A DNA stretch of 15,003 nucleotides. Source: an uncultured Actinomycetes bacterium. GTDB lineage: Bacteria > Actinomycetota > Acidimicrobiia > Acidimicrobiales > Acidimicrobilacustridaceae. The stretch is taken from positions 1-15,003 of the forward strand of contig CAMFLJ010000058.1 of assembly GCA_945957335.1 (NCBI GenBank), read 5' to 3'. Position 1 is the stretch's first letter; each line of letters begins with the position of its first letter. The notes beneath the pieces were generated by a model. The model did no database searches and was not told where the DNA came from. It saw nothing but the letters and a program-made list of their open reading frames with translations. The translations under genes were made by a program, and so were the position numbers. Below are positions 1 through 6,367 of this stretch, in pieces.

Positions 1-46
1 AGATTCGCCTTAGTCTCGTGGGCTCGGAGATGTGTATAAGAGACAG
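1..46 (+). other. Illumina Nextera i7 adapter (artefact)
   Basis: These bases read as the end of the P7 primer (agat, 1-4), the 8-base index TCGCCTTA (5-12, which I recall as Nextera N701), the Nextera read-2 handle GTCTCGTGGGCTCGG (13-27), and the 19-bp transposase mosaic end AGATGTGTATAAGAGACAG (28-46). The order and spacing match the commercial library construct exactly. The A/T-rich composition also differs from the rest of the window. It is untrimmed library sequence at a contig end, not a transposon. Any reading frame beginning here is artificial. Confidence 0.98.
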
Positions 47-57
47 GGGTCGGACGG

Positions 58-969
58 TCAGGCGATGGGGCGGCCGAAGGGGATCTCGGCCCAGGTGGTG
101 AGGAAGGCCTCGGCCTGCTCGCAGGCACCGAGGACCGGGCCGGCCGGATGGTCGAGCAGGCCCGCCACCGCGATGCCCACCAGCTCGGCGGCCGCGGCCG
201 GGAGGTCGGCGGGCAGCGCAGCTCCACCGTCGGGCCACGCGACGAGGTGGCCGGCGGTGGTGACGAAGTCGGGGAGCACCACGACGTCGGCGCGGCCGAG
301 AGCGGCGAGCGCCTTGGCCGTGACCGGGATGGGGCCGGAGGGGACGACGACCTTCGCCTTCACGCCGGGCACGGCCTCGTGGTCGAGGACGCCGGCCTTG
401 GAGCCGACGACCAGCACGTCGGCCGCTGCGGTGAGCACCTCGGCCGCCGGGGCCGGAGCGCCACCGGCGATGGTGGCGCCCAGGGCGGTGAGCGCCTCGG
501 CCACGGCTGCTGCGTCGTCGGTGGCCTCGACGGCCACCGTGCGGCCCTCGAGCGAGCCGCCGCAGGCGGCCTGCGCCGCGGCGGCGATGCCGGCGGCGCG
601 CAGCGCGGACCGCTGCTCCCACCACTCGGCGGGCCGGGGATCGGCGCCCCGCAGCGCCGCCAGGTCGGAGGCCTCGATGCCTCGGCCACCCTCGAGCAGC
701 AGGGAGCCGGAGGTGGCGTCGGGTGCGACCTCGGCCTCGAAGGCGGCGAGCGCGTCGGCCCGGGCGTCGGCCGCGGCGTTGATGCCGGCGGAGGCGCCGG
801 ACGCCTTCCGGCCGAACACGGCGAACTGGTAGGTCTGGCTGCGGGCCAACCAGGTGGCGCCGTCGATCAGCACCTTCGGGGCCAGCCGGACCACCCCGGC
901 GGCCACGGGGGCGTCCGGGAGGTCGACGACGACGAAGGCGTCGGTGGTGGAGAGCTTGCGGGTCGTCAC
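58..969 (-). CDS. Degenerate Glu/Leu/Phe/Val dehydrogenase-like protein
   Basis: A 303-residue protein with the layout of amino-acid dehydrogenases of the ELFV family. Residues about 25-64 follow the family's N-terminal catalytic segment (AAGVVRLAPKV, then LARSQTYQF and SGASAGIN). Residues about 140-165 follow the NAD-binding strand and helix (GRTVAVEATDDAAAVAEAL). Residues about 203-240 follow the region before NAGG (KAKVVVPSGPIPVTAKAL, then LPDFVTTAGH). The expected lysines of the MTWK and GGxKGG motifs are replaced by Gln and Ser, the Gly-rich GFGNVG loop by ATDDAA, and NAGG by TTAG. It is therefore probably not an active dehydrogenase. It is also shorter than the usual 350-450 residues. 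The GTG at 967-969 is chosen because GGAGGA (979-984) lies 9 nt upstream; a GTG at 985-987 would place that site inside the gene. It is divergent from the response regulator. Function unknown. Confidence 0.75.
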   Translation of the reverse strand: MTTRKLSTTDAFVVVDLPDAPVAAGVVRLAPKVLIDGATWLARSQTYQFAVFGRKASGASAGINAAADARADALAAFEAEVAPDATSGSLLLEGGRGIEASDLAALRGADPRPAEWWEQRSALRAAGIAAAAQAACGGSLEGRTVAVEATDDAAAVAEALTALGATIAGGAPAPAAEVLTAAADVLVVGSKAGVLDHEAVPGVKAKVVVPSGPIPVTAKALAALGRADVVVLPDFVTTAGHLVAWPDGGAALPADLPAAAAELVGIAVAGLLDHPAGPVLGACEQAEAFLTTWAEIPFGRPIA

Positions 970-978
970 GAGCCGGGA

Positions 979-984
979 TCCTCC
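979..984 (-). promoter_or_regulatory. Shine-Dalgarno deciding the start of the dehydrogenase-like gene
   Basis: The minus strand reads GGAGGA followed by 9 nt and then GTG at 967-969. This strong site argues for the shorter protein over the longest open frame beginning at 987. Confidence 0.65.
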
Positions 985-1039
985 CACACCGCCGCACCTC
1001 GACGTCCCGTCGTGATGGGTGCCCGCAGGTGCCGCCCCG

Positions 1040-1045
1040 TATGCT
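1040..1045 (+). promoter_or_regulatory. -10 element TATGCT of the response regulator (leaderless)
   Basis: TATGCT fits the actinobacterial TANNNT -10 pattern and lies 8 nt before the ATG at 1054. No Shine-Dalgarno is visible before the ATG, so transcription probably starts at or next to the start codon. No good -35 hexamer is seen. Confidence 0.5.
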
Positions 1046-1053
1046 GCGCGGCG

Positions 1054-1772
1054 ATGAGTGACGGGACGACCACCGGGAGAGCACGCCCGACGCGCGTCCT
1101 CGTGGTCGAGGACGCCCCTGAGTTCGTCGAGCTCCTGGTCGGCCTGCTCGAGCGCGAGGGCTACGACGTGGCGACCGCCGCCGACGGCCCGACCGCGGTC
1201 GAGACCGCCCGCACCACCGAGCCCGACCTGATCGTGCTCGACCTCAGCCTGCCCGGGCTCGACGGCGTGGAGGTCTGCCGCCGGATCCGCGGGTTCAGCG
1301 ACGCCTACGTCCTGATGGTCACCGCACGCGACGACGAGGTCGACCGGGTGGTGGGCCTCGAGGTCGGCGCCGACGACTACCTCACCAAGCCGTTCTCCCC
1401 CGCGAGCTCGTCGCCCGGGTGCGCGCCATGCTGCGCCGCCCCCGCACCGGACCGCCCGCCGGCGACCACGACGCGGCCCGCACGATCGGTCGGCTCGTCG
1501 TCGACCCCCGCTCGCGGCGGGTGCTGTTCGACGGTGAGGAGGTGCCGCTCACCCGCATCGAGTTCGACCTGCTCGACGCTCTGGCGGCCAAGCCGTCGAT
1601 GGTGTTCTCCCGCCGGATGCTGCGCGACCTCGTGTGGGGCGAGGACTGGTACGGCGACGACCACGTCGTCGACGTGCACGTGGCCAACCTGCGAAAGAAG
1701 CTGGGCGACGGGCGCCATCTGGTCGAGACCGTGCGGGGCATCGGCTACCGCCTCGGCACCGACACCGCCTGA
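1054..1772 (+). pseudogene. OmpR-family response regulator, broken by a -1 frameshift
   Basis: Two adjoining frames together encode a standard winged-helix response regulator. Frame one (1054-1401) gives the receiver domain, residues 14-115: acidic pair E19/D20, phospho-acceptor D63 in LIVLDLSLPG, and K112 in YLTKPF. The second frame (in phase with GTG 1419) gives the OmpR-type DNA-binding domain, with RIEFDLLDAL, VDVHVANLRKKLG and the C-terminal VRGIGYRLG. The break lies in a run of five Cs at 1397-1401. Adding one C restores PFSPRELVARVRAM and a single 239-residue protein, the family's normal length. So this is either a recent inactivating deletion or a sequence error. Without repair, frame one stays open through the antisense of the kinase gene and would add a nonsense tail. 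It converges on the hybrid kinase with 4 bp between stop codons. The kinase is a plausible but unproven partner. Confidence 0.9.
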
Positions 1773-1776
1773 GCGC

Positions 1777-4560
1777 TCAGCCCTCCCGGGCCAGCAGCCG
1801 CTCGAGCGTGCGGGCCGCGCCCGTGTGCAGCGACTCCCAGTCGTCGGGCAGCCCGACCGGTCCGTCGTCTGCGGCGCAGAGCGCCTCGATGCGGCGGCAG
1901 GCCGTGGACAGCGACGCGGCGCCCATCGCTGCGCTGGTGGAGCCCAGGGTGTGCGCGATGCGGCCCAGCTCGACGCGGTCGTCGGCGGCCACCGCGGCCT
2001 CGATGCCCTCGACGCGGGTCGGGAGCTCGCGCAGGTAGGCGCCCACGACCGTGGCCAGCAGGTCGTCGTCACCGACCTCCTCGGCGAGCTGCCCGAACGC
2101 AGCCAGGTCGAAGCCGGCATCGGGCCCGGCCGGGGCGGGCCCACCGTCGTCGGCAAGCGTCCCGCCGTCGTCCGCCGCGGGGGCGGGGTCGGACGCGGCG
2201 AGCCACTGCTGGAGCGTGGCGCCGAGGGTGGCCATGCTCACCGGCTTGGTGAGCACATCGTCCATGCCCGCCTCGAGGCACCGCTCCCGGTCGCCGGAGA
2301 GGGCCGACGCGGTCATCGCTATCACCGGCACCCGCTCCCCGGCAGCCTCGAGGGCGCGGATGCGGCGGGTGGCCTCGAGCCCGTCGAAGCCCGGGAGCTG
2401 CCAGTCCATCAGCACCGCGGCGGGCCGCAGGGCGCCGAACACCTCGACCGCCTCCTCGCCCGAGCCGGTGATGACGACCTCGTGGCCGAGGCGCTCGAGC
2501 TGGCGGGCCACCAGCATCTGGCTGACCGGGTTGTCCTCGACCACCAGCACGGTGGCGACGGCCGGGACGGCACCTCCCGCAGCGCCGGCCGAGGTGTCGG
2601 CGGGGCGCAGCGTGGCCACCGAGCGGGCCGGGAGCGCGACCCGGAACGACGAGCCCGCGCCCGGCCGGCTCGAGACGGTGAGCGTGCCGCCCATGGCCTC
2701 GGCCAGGCGACGGGCGATGCTGAGGCCGAGCCCGGTGCCGCCGTAGCGCTGGGCCGTGGAGGCGTGGGCCTGGCCGAACGGCTCGAAGAGGCGGCCGAGC
2801 TCGTCCTCGCTGATGCCGATGCCGGTGTCGGCCACGGTGACCCGGACGTCGACGGCGTCGAGCCCGCGGCGCTCGCACTCGACCGACACGCTCACCAGGC
2901 CCGCATCGGTGAACTTCACCGCGTTGCCGACGAGGTTCGAGATGATCTGCCGCAGCCGGAGCCCGTCGCCCCAGATGAGCTCGGGCAGGCTCGGCGAGCT
3001 GCGGAGCTGCACCTCGAGGCCCTTGCTCCGGGCCTTGGGCTCGAAGAGGCCGACGACCTCGGCGACGAGCTCGCCGAACGGCACCGGCCCCTCCGACAGC
3101 TCGAGGCGGCCGGCCTCGATCTTGGAGAAGTCGAGCAGCTCGTCGAGCAACGCCTGGAGCGTGCCCGCGGCGCGGTGGACCGCGCCGACCATCTCCTTCG
3201 ACTCGTCGTCGAGGTCCGCGGCGGCGAGCAGCTCGGTGAGCCCGAGGATGCCGTGGATCGGGGTGCGCAGCTCGTGGCTGACGTTGGCGACGAACTGCGC
3301 CCTCTGCACGAGGGTGCGCACCGCCTCGTCGCGCGCCTGCTCGAGCGCCGACTCCGCCTCGCGCTCCTCGGTGACGTTGTGGGTGGTGAGGACGACGGCG
3401 CGCACGTCGGGGTCGTCGAGGCGGTTGACGGCCGTGCCCCGGATCGTCTGCCACGTGCCGTCGGCGTGCAGGGCCCGGAACTCGTCGGTGACGGTGGACC
3501 CGGGGATCGCCAGCACCTCCATCATCCGAGCGGCCGCCCGAGGGGCGTCGTCGGGGTGGATGAGGTCGATCAGGTTGCGGCCAAGCCACATCTCCGGGCC
3601 GACCCGGCCGAGGGTGTCGACCTCGGTGCCGAGGGTGTCGATGACCCGTCCCTCGGCGTCGATCAGGGTGACCATGTCGCTGGTGTTCAGCAGCAGGGTG
3701 CGGAAGCGCCGCTCCGAGAGGACCGACACCACGTCCGGCTCCTCGCGGTCGGTGAGGTCGGTGATGGAGACGACCATGCCGCCGACCGCCGGGTCCTCGA
3801 ACACCGACGTCGCCTCGACCTCGATCGGGACGGCGACGCCGTCCGGGCGCAGGGCGCGCAGCCGCAGCGGGCGCTCGGTGCCGCCGTCGCGGAGCGCGTC
3901 GAGGAAGGCGGCCGCCACCCCGCCGCCGTCGTCGGGGTGCACCAGGTCGAGCACCGACCGGCCGAGCAGGTCGCCGGCCGGCGTGCGGACGAGCGCCTCG
4001 GCGGGCGGCGAGACGTAGGTGATCAGCGCCTCGCGGTCGAGCACGACGATCGGGCCGGTGTGCGACAGCAGCGACCGGAGCCGCCGCTCGCTGGCCGCCA
4101 GCGCGTCGAGCGCGTCGACCTCCGCGCTCACGTCGACGATCGAGCCGAGCAGCGCGACCGGCTCGCCACCGGTGCCCCGCAGCGGCCGGGCGGTGAGCAG
4201 CCCCCAGAACAGCGATCCGTCCGGGCGCAGGTAGCGCGACCGCAGCTGCACCGAGTCGAGGGCGCCGCTGGCCAACCGGGCCAGCGTGCGGCGCGACTGG
4301 TCGCGGTCGTCGGGGTGGGTCAGGTCGACGATCGGGTGCTCGGCGACCTCGGCCTGGGACCGACCGAACATCTCCGTGTACGCCGTGTTGACCAGCTGTT
4401 CGTTGCCGGCCAGGTCGAGCAGCGCGTAGGCGGCGGGTGCGTCGCGGAACAGCAGCGCCCACAGCGCCGACGGGCCCAGGGCCTCGAGCAGGCCGCCGGG
4501 CCCGTCGCCCGTCGGCGGGTCGGCGTGGTCGCCGTGCTCGGGTCCGGTCGGTGCAGCCAC
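1777..4560 (-). CDS. Tripartite hybrid histidine kinase (PAS3-HisKA-HATPase-REC-HPt)
   Basis: A 927-residue soluble sensor kinase with no transmembrane segment. Numbered from the GTG at 4558-4560: three PAS domains at about 25-145, 155-275 and 283-402, each with an HPDD motif and a PAC-like end; HisKA at about 415-485 with phospho-His H429 in NVSHELRTP; HATPase at about 530-645 (N546 in the N box, D578 in ADTGIGIS, GGTGLGLS at 607-614); a receiver at about 668-788 with D719 in LMDWQLPG and K772; and a C-terminal HPt domain at about 816-910 with H870 in RIAHTLGS. All relay residues are present, so a His-Asp-His relay to a separate regulator is expected. The start is inferred from CATGCT 6 nt before the GTG. 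An ATG at 4618-4620 would add a 20-residue Gly/Pro-rich stretch unlike a domain. It is divergent from ppa and convergent with the broken regulator. The ligand is unknown. Confidence 0.93.
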   Translation of the reverse strand: MAAPTGPEHGDHADPPTGDGPGGLLEALGPSALWALLFRDAPAAYALLDLAGNEQLVNTAYTEMFGRSQAEVAEHPIVDLTHPDDRDQSRRTLARLASGALDSVQLRSRYLRPDGSLFWGLLTARPLRGTGGEPVALLGSIVDVSAEVDALDALAASERRLRSLLSHTGPIVVLDREALITYVSPPAEALVRTPAGDLLGRSVLDLVHPDDGGGVAAAFLDALRDGGTERPLRLRALRPDGVAVPIEVEATSVFEDPAVGGMVVSITDLTDREEPDVVSVLSERRFRTLLLNTSDMVTLIDAEGRVIDTLGTEVDTLGRVGPEMWLGRNLIDLIHPDDAPRAAARMMEVLAIPGSTVTDEFRALHADGTWQTIRGTAVNRLDDPDVRAVVLTTHNVTEEREAESALEQARDEAVRTLVQRAQFVANVSHELRTPIHGILGLTELLAAADLDDESKEMVGAVHRAAGTLQALLDELLDFSKIEAGRLELSEGPVPFGELVAEVVGLFEPKARSKGLEVQLRSSPSLPELIWGDGLRLRQIISNLVGNAVKFTDAGLVSVSVECERRGLDAVDVRVTVADTGIGISEDELGRLFEPFGQAHASTAQRYGGTGLGLSIARRLAEAMGGTLTVSSRPGAGSSFRVALPARSVATLRPADTSAGAAGGAVPAVATVLVVEDNPVSQMLVARQLERLGHEVVITGSGEEAVEVFGALRPAAVLMDWQLPGFDGLEATRRIRALEAAGERVPVIAMTASALSGDRERCLEAGMDDVLTKPVSMATLGATLQQWLAASDPAPAADDGGTLADDGGPAPAGPDAGFDLAAFGQLAEEVGDDDLLATVVGAYLRELPTRVEGIEAAVAADDRVELGRIAHTLGSTSAAMGAASLSTACRRIEALCAADDGPVGLPDDWESLHTGAARTLERLLAREG

Positions 4561-4566
4561 CCGTCC

Positions 4567-4572
4567 AGCATG
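4567..4572 (-). promoter_or_regulatory. -10 element CATGCT of the hybrid kinase (leaderless)
   Basis: On the minus strand CATGCT is followed by GGACGG and then GTG at 4560. The hexamer differs by one base from the TATGCT before the response regulator. It supports the GTG as the true kinase start, because an ATG at 4618-4620 would lie upstream of this promoter. Confidence 0.4.
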
Positions 4573-4584
4573 GCCGATGGCACA

Positions 4585-4594
4585 CCCGTACGGG
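4585..4594. promoter_or_regulatory. Palindrome between the divergent kinase and ppa promoters
   Basis: CCCGTACGGG is a perfect 10-bp palindrome in the 71-bp divergent region between the kinase GTG (4560) and the ppa ATG (4632). It falls near the -35 positions of both proposed promoters. It could be an operator or a chance GC-rich palindrome. Confidence 0.25.
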
Positions 4595-4617
4595 CCAGGG
4601 CCGTCCGGCCCAACGGG

Positions 4618-4623
4618 CATGAT
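4618..4623 (+). promoter_or_regulatory. -10 element CATGAT of ppa (leaderless)
   Basis: CATGAT lies 8 nt before the ppa ATG at 4632, the same distance as in the response regulator. Only a weak GGA is available as a Shine-Dalgarno. The two ATGs upstream (4619, 4622) are out of frame with ppa. Confidence 0.4.
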
Positions 4624-4631
4624 GGACGGCC

Positions 4632-5138
4632 ATGGACGAGACCATCGACGTGCTGATCGAGATCCCCCGCGGAAGCCGCAACAAGTACGAGGTCGATCAC
4701 CACACGGGTCGGATCCGGCTCGACCGCCGCCTGTTCGCCGCCACGACGTACCCGACCGAGTACGGGTTCATCCCCGAGACCCTCTCCGAGGACGGCGACC
4801 CGCTCGACGTGCTGGTGCTCACCGAGGACCCCACCTTCCCCGGCTGCTGGATCAACGCCCGGCCCGTGGGTGTGATGTGGATGGAGGACGAGGCCGGCCG
4901 CGACGCCAAGGTGATCTGCGTCGAGCCCAACGAGCCCCGCTGGAAGGACATCGCTGACATCGACGACCTGCCCTTCGAGATCAAGGCCGAGATCAAGCAC
5001 TTCTTCGACATCTACAAGGACCTCGAGCCCGAGAAGTTCTCGGTGACCGGTGAGTTCGAGGACAAGGCGGCGGCCTGGGCCGAGATCCGCCTCTCGCTCG
5101 AGCGCTACGCCGGCAAGGTCGAGGGCCCGTCGGTGTGA
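4632..5138 (+). CDS. ppa: Inorganic pyrophosphatase (family I)
   Basis: A 168-residue soluble family I pyrophosphatase, which hydrolyses diphosphate to two phosphates with Mg2+ and so pulls biosynthetic reactions forward in the cytoplasm. The sequence has the signature DGDPLD (residues 54-59) with the metal-binding aspartates D54, D56 and D59; the substrate-side residues around K18-Y19-E20; YGFIP at 44-48; and the downstream metal-ligand aspartates D86 and D91 in EDEAGRDAKVI. The length is usual for the bacterial family. The last four bases (GTGA) are shared with the start of the next gene, so this is the first gene of a co-transcribed group with lhgO and probably the cation transporter. It is normally a housekeeping gene, and the partners do not extend its role in an obvious way. 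Confidence 0.97.
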   Translation: MDETIDVLIEIPRGSRNKYEVDHHTGRIRLDRRLFAATTYPTEYGFIPETLSEDGDPLDVLVLTEDPTFPGCWINARPVGVMWMEDEAGRDAKVICVEPNEPRWKDIADIDDLPFEIKAEIKHFFDIYKDLEPEKFSVTGEFEDKAAAWAEIRLSLERYAGKVEGPSV

Positions 5139-6358
5139 CCGCGGGAGCCGGACGCGTCGACGTCATCGTGGTCGGGGCCGGCATCGTCGGCCTCGCCACG
5201 GCGCGGGCACTGCTGCGCGAACGCCCCGGGCTCGACCTCGTCGTGCTCGAGCGCGAGGACGTCGCCGCCCACCAGAGCGGCCACAACTCCGGGGTGATCC
5301 ACAGCGGCCTCTACTACAAGCCGGGCTCGCTGAAGGCCCGGCTCTGCACCGCGGGCCGCGCCGAGATGGAGGAGTACTGCACCGCCGCCGGCATCCCGTG
5401 GGAGCGATGCGGCAAGGTCGTGGTGGCCAGCCTCCCCGAGGAGGTCCCCGCCCTCGAGGCCCTCACCGAGCGGGGACGCCAGAACGGCCTCGAGATCGAG
5501 GTGCTCTCCCCCGCCGGCCTGGCCGAGCACGAGCCCCACGCGGTCGGCCTGGCCTCGGTCTTCGTGCCCGCCACCGGTGTCGTCGACTACCGGGTGGTGT
5601 GCGGTGCCCTCGCCGACGAGATCGTCGAGCTCGGCGGGCGCATCCTCACCGGTGTCGCCGTGGAGTCGGCGATCGACACCGGCCGCCAGGTCGCGGTGCG
5701 CTCGGAGGTCGGCCTGTGGTGGGCCGACCGCGTCGTCACCTGCGCCGGTGCGTGGTCCGACGTGCTCGCCGCCGCCGGGGGCGAGAAGCCGCGGGCGCGC
5801 ATCATCCCGTTCCGGGGTGAGTACCTCGAGCTCACGCCCGAGGCGTCGCACCTGGTGAAGCACCTCATCTACCCGGTGCCCGACGCCCGCTTCCCGTTCC
5901 TCGGGGTGCACTTCACGCGCGGCATCGACGACCACGTCCACGCCGGGCCCAACGCCGTGCCGGCCCTCGGCCGCGACGCCTACTCGTGGGCCCGCCTGCG
6001 CCCGGTCGACACCGCACGGTTCGCGGCCCGCCGCTCGACCTGGAAGCTGGCCGCCACCCACTGGCGCACCGGAGTCGACGAGATCACCCGCTCGCTGGTG
6101 CCGTCGCGGATGGTCACGGCCCTGCAGCGGCTGGTGCCCGAGGTGCGGCCCGAGCACCTGGTGCGCGCCGGCGCCGGCGTGCGCGCCCAGGCGATCGGGC
6201 CCGACGGCGCCCTCCTCGACGACTTCGAGATCGTCCGGCGCGGCCGGTGCGTGCACGTGGTCAACGCCCCCTCCCCCGCGGCCACCGCCTCGCTCGCCAT
6301 CGGGGCCTGGATCGCCCGCGAGGTCGAGGCCGACGACGACGCCACCGCGATCGGGTAG
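5135..6358 (+). CDS. lhgO: L-2-hydroxyglutarate oxidase
   Basis: A 407-residue FAD enzyme of the DAO superfamily, most like LhgO/L2HGDH, which oxidises L-2-hydroxyglutarate to 2-oxoglutarate and clears a by-product of central metabolism. Residues 9-26 form the dinucleotide-binding loop VVGAGIVGLATARAL (G14, G16, G19), with E39 at the end of the second strand. Family marks are HQSGHNSGVIHSGLYYKPGS (46-65), PFRGEYLEL in the middle, a FTRGIDDHVHAGPNA segment in the substrate domain, and a C-terminal GAGVRAQA then NAPSPAATAS near the flavin. The GTG start overlaps the ppa stop (GTGA), typical of translational coupling, and no Shine-Dalgarno is needed. There is no signal peptide. Other DAO-family oxidases are possible, but the GHNSGVIHSGLYY and PSPAATAS motifs favour LhgO. 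Confidence 0.9.
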   Translation: MTAGAGRVDVIVVGAGIVGLATARALLRERPGLDLVVLEREDVAAHQSGHNSGVIHSGLYYKPGSLKARLCTAGRAEMEEYCTAAGIPWERCGKVVVASLPEEVPALEALTERGRQNGLEIEVLSPAGLAEHEPHAVGLASVFVPATGVVDYRVVCGALADEIVELGGRILTGVAVESAIDTGRQVAVRSEVGLWWADRVVTCAGAWSDVLAAAGGEKPRARIIPFRGEYLELTPEASHLVKHLIYPVPDARFPFLGVHFTRGIDDHVHAGPNAVPALGRDAYSWARLRPVDTARFAARRSTWKLAATHWRTGVDEITRSLVPSRMVTALQRLVPEVRPEHLVRAGAGVRAQAIGPDGALLDDFEIVRRGRCVHVVNAPSPAATASLAIGAWIAREVEADDDATAIG

Positions 6359-6367
6359 GACTGCGCC

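Noticed and set aside
28..46. A Tn5-like transposon end
   Set aside because: The mosaic end is preceded by the commercial index and primer handle, so it is library adapter, not a mobile element.
32..832. An open frame starting inside the adapter
   Set aside because: It begins in library sequence and runs antisense to the dehydrogenase-like gene, with Ala/Ser/Arg-rich shadow composition.
4618..4620. ATG as the start of the hybrid kinase
   Set aside because: It would add 20 Gly/Pro-rich residues and lie upstream of the CATGCT element; the GTG at 4558-4560 fits the spacing of the other leaderless genes.
148..4656. A 1502-codon open frame on the plus strand
   Set aside because: Only 1054-1401 within it codes for a recognisable domain, the receiver. 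The rest is the antisense of the dehydrogenase-like and kinase genes, kept open by high GC.
2069..4684. An 871-codon minus-strand frame overlapping the kinase
   Set aside because: Arg/Pro/Ala-rich shadow of the kinase in another frame, with no domain; the kinase frame has all the motifs.
5105..6256. A 383-codon minus-strand frame opposite lhgO
   Set aside because: Gly/Asp/Val-rich antisense shadow; lhgO on the plus strand has clear FAD and family motifs.
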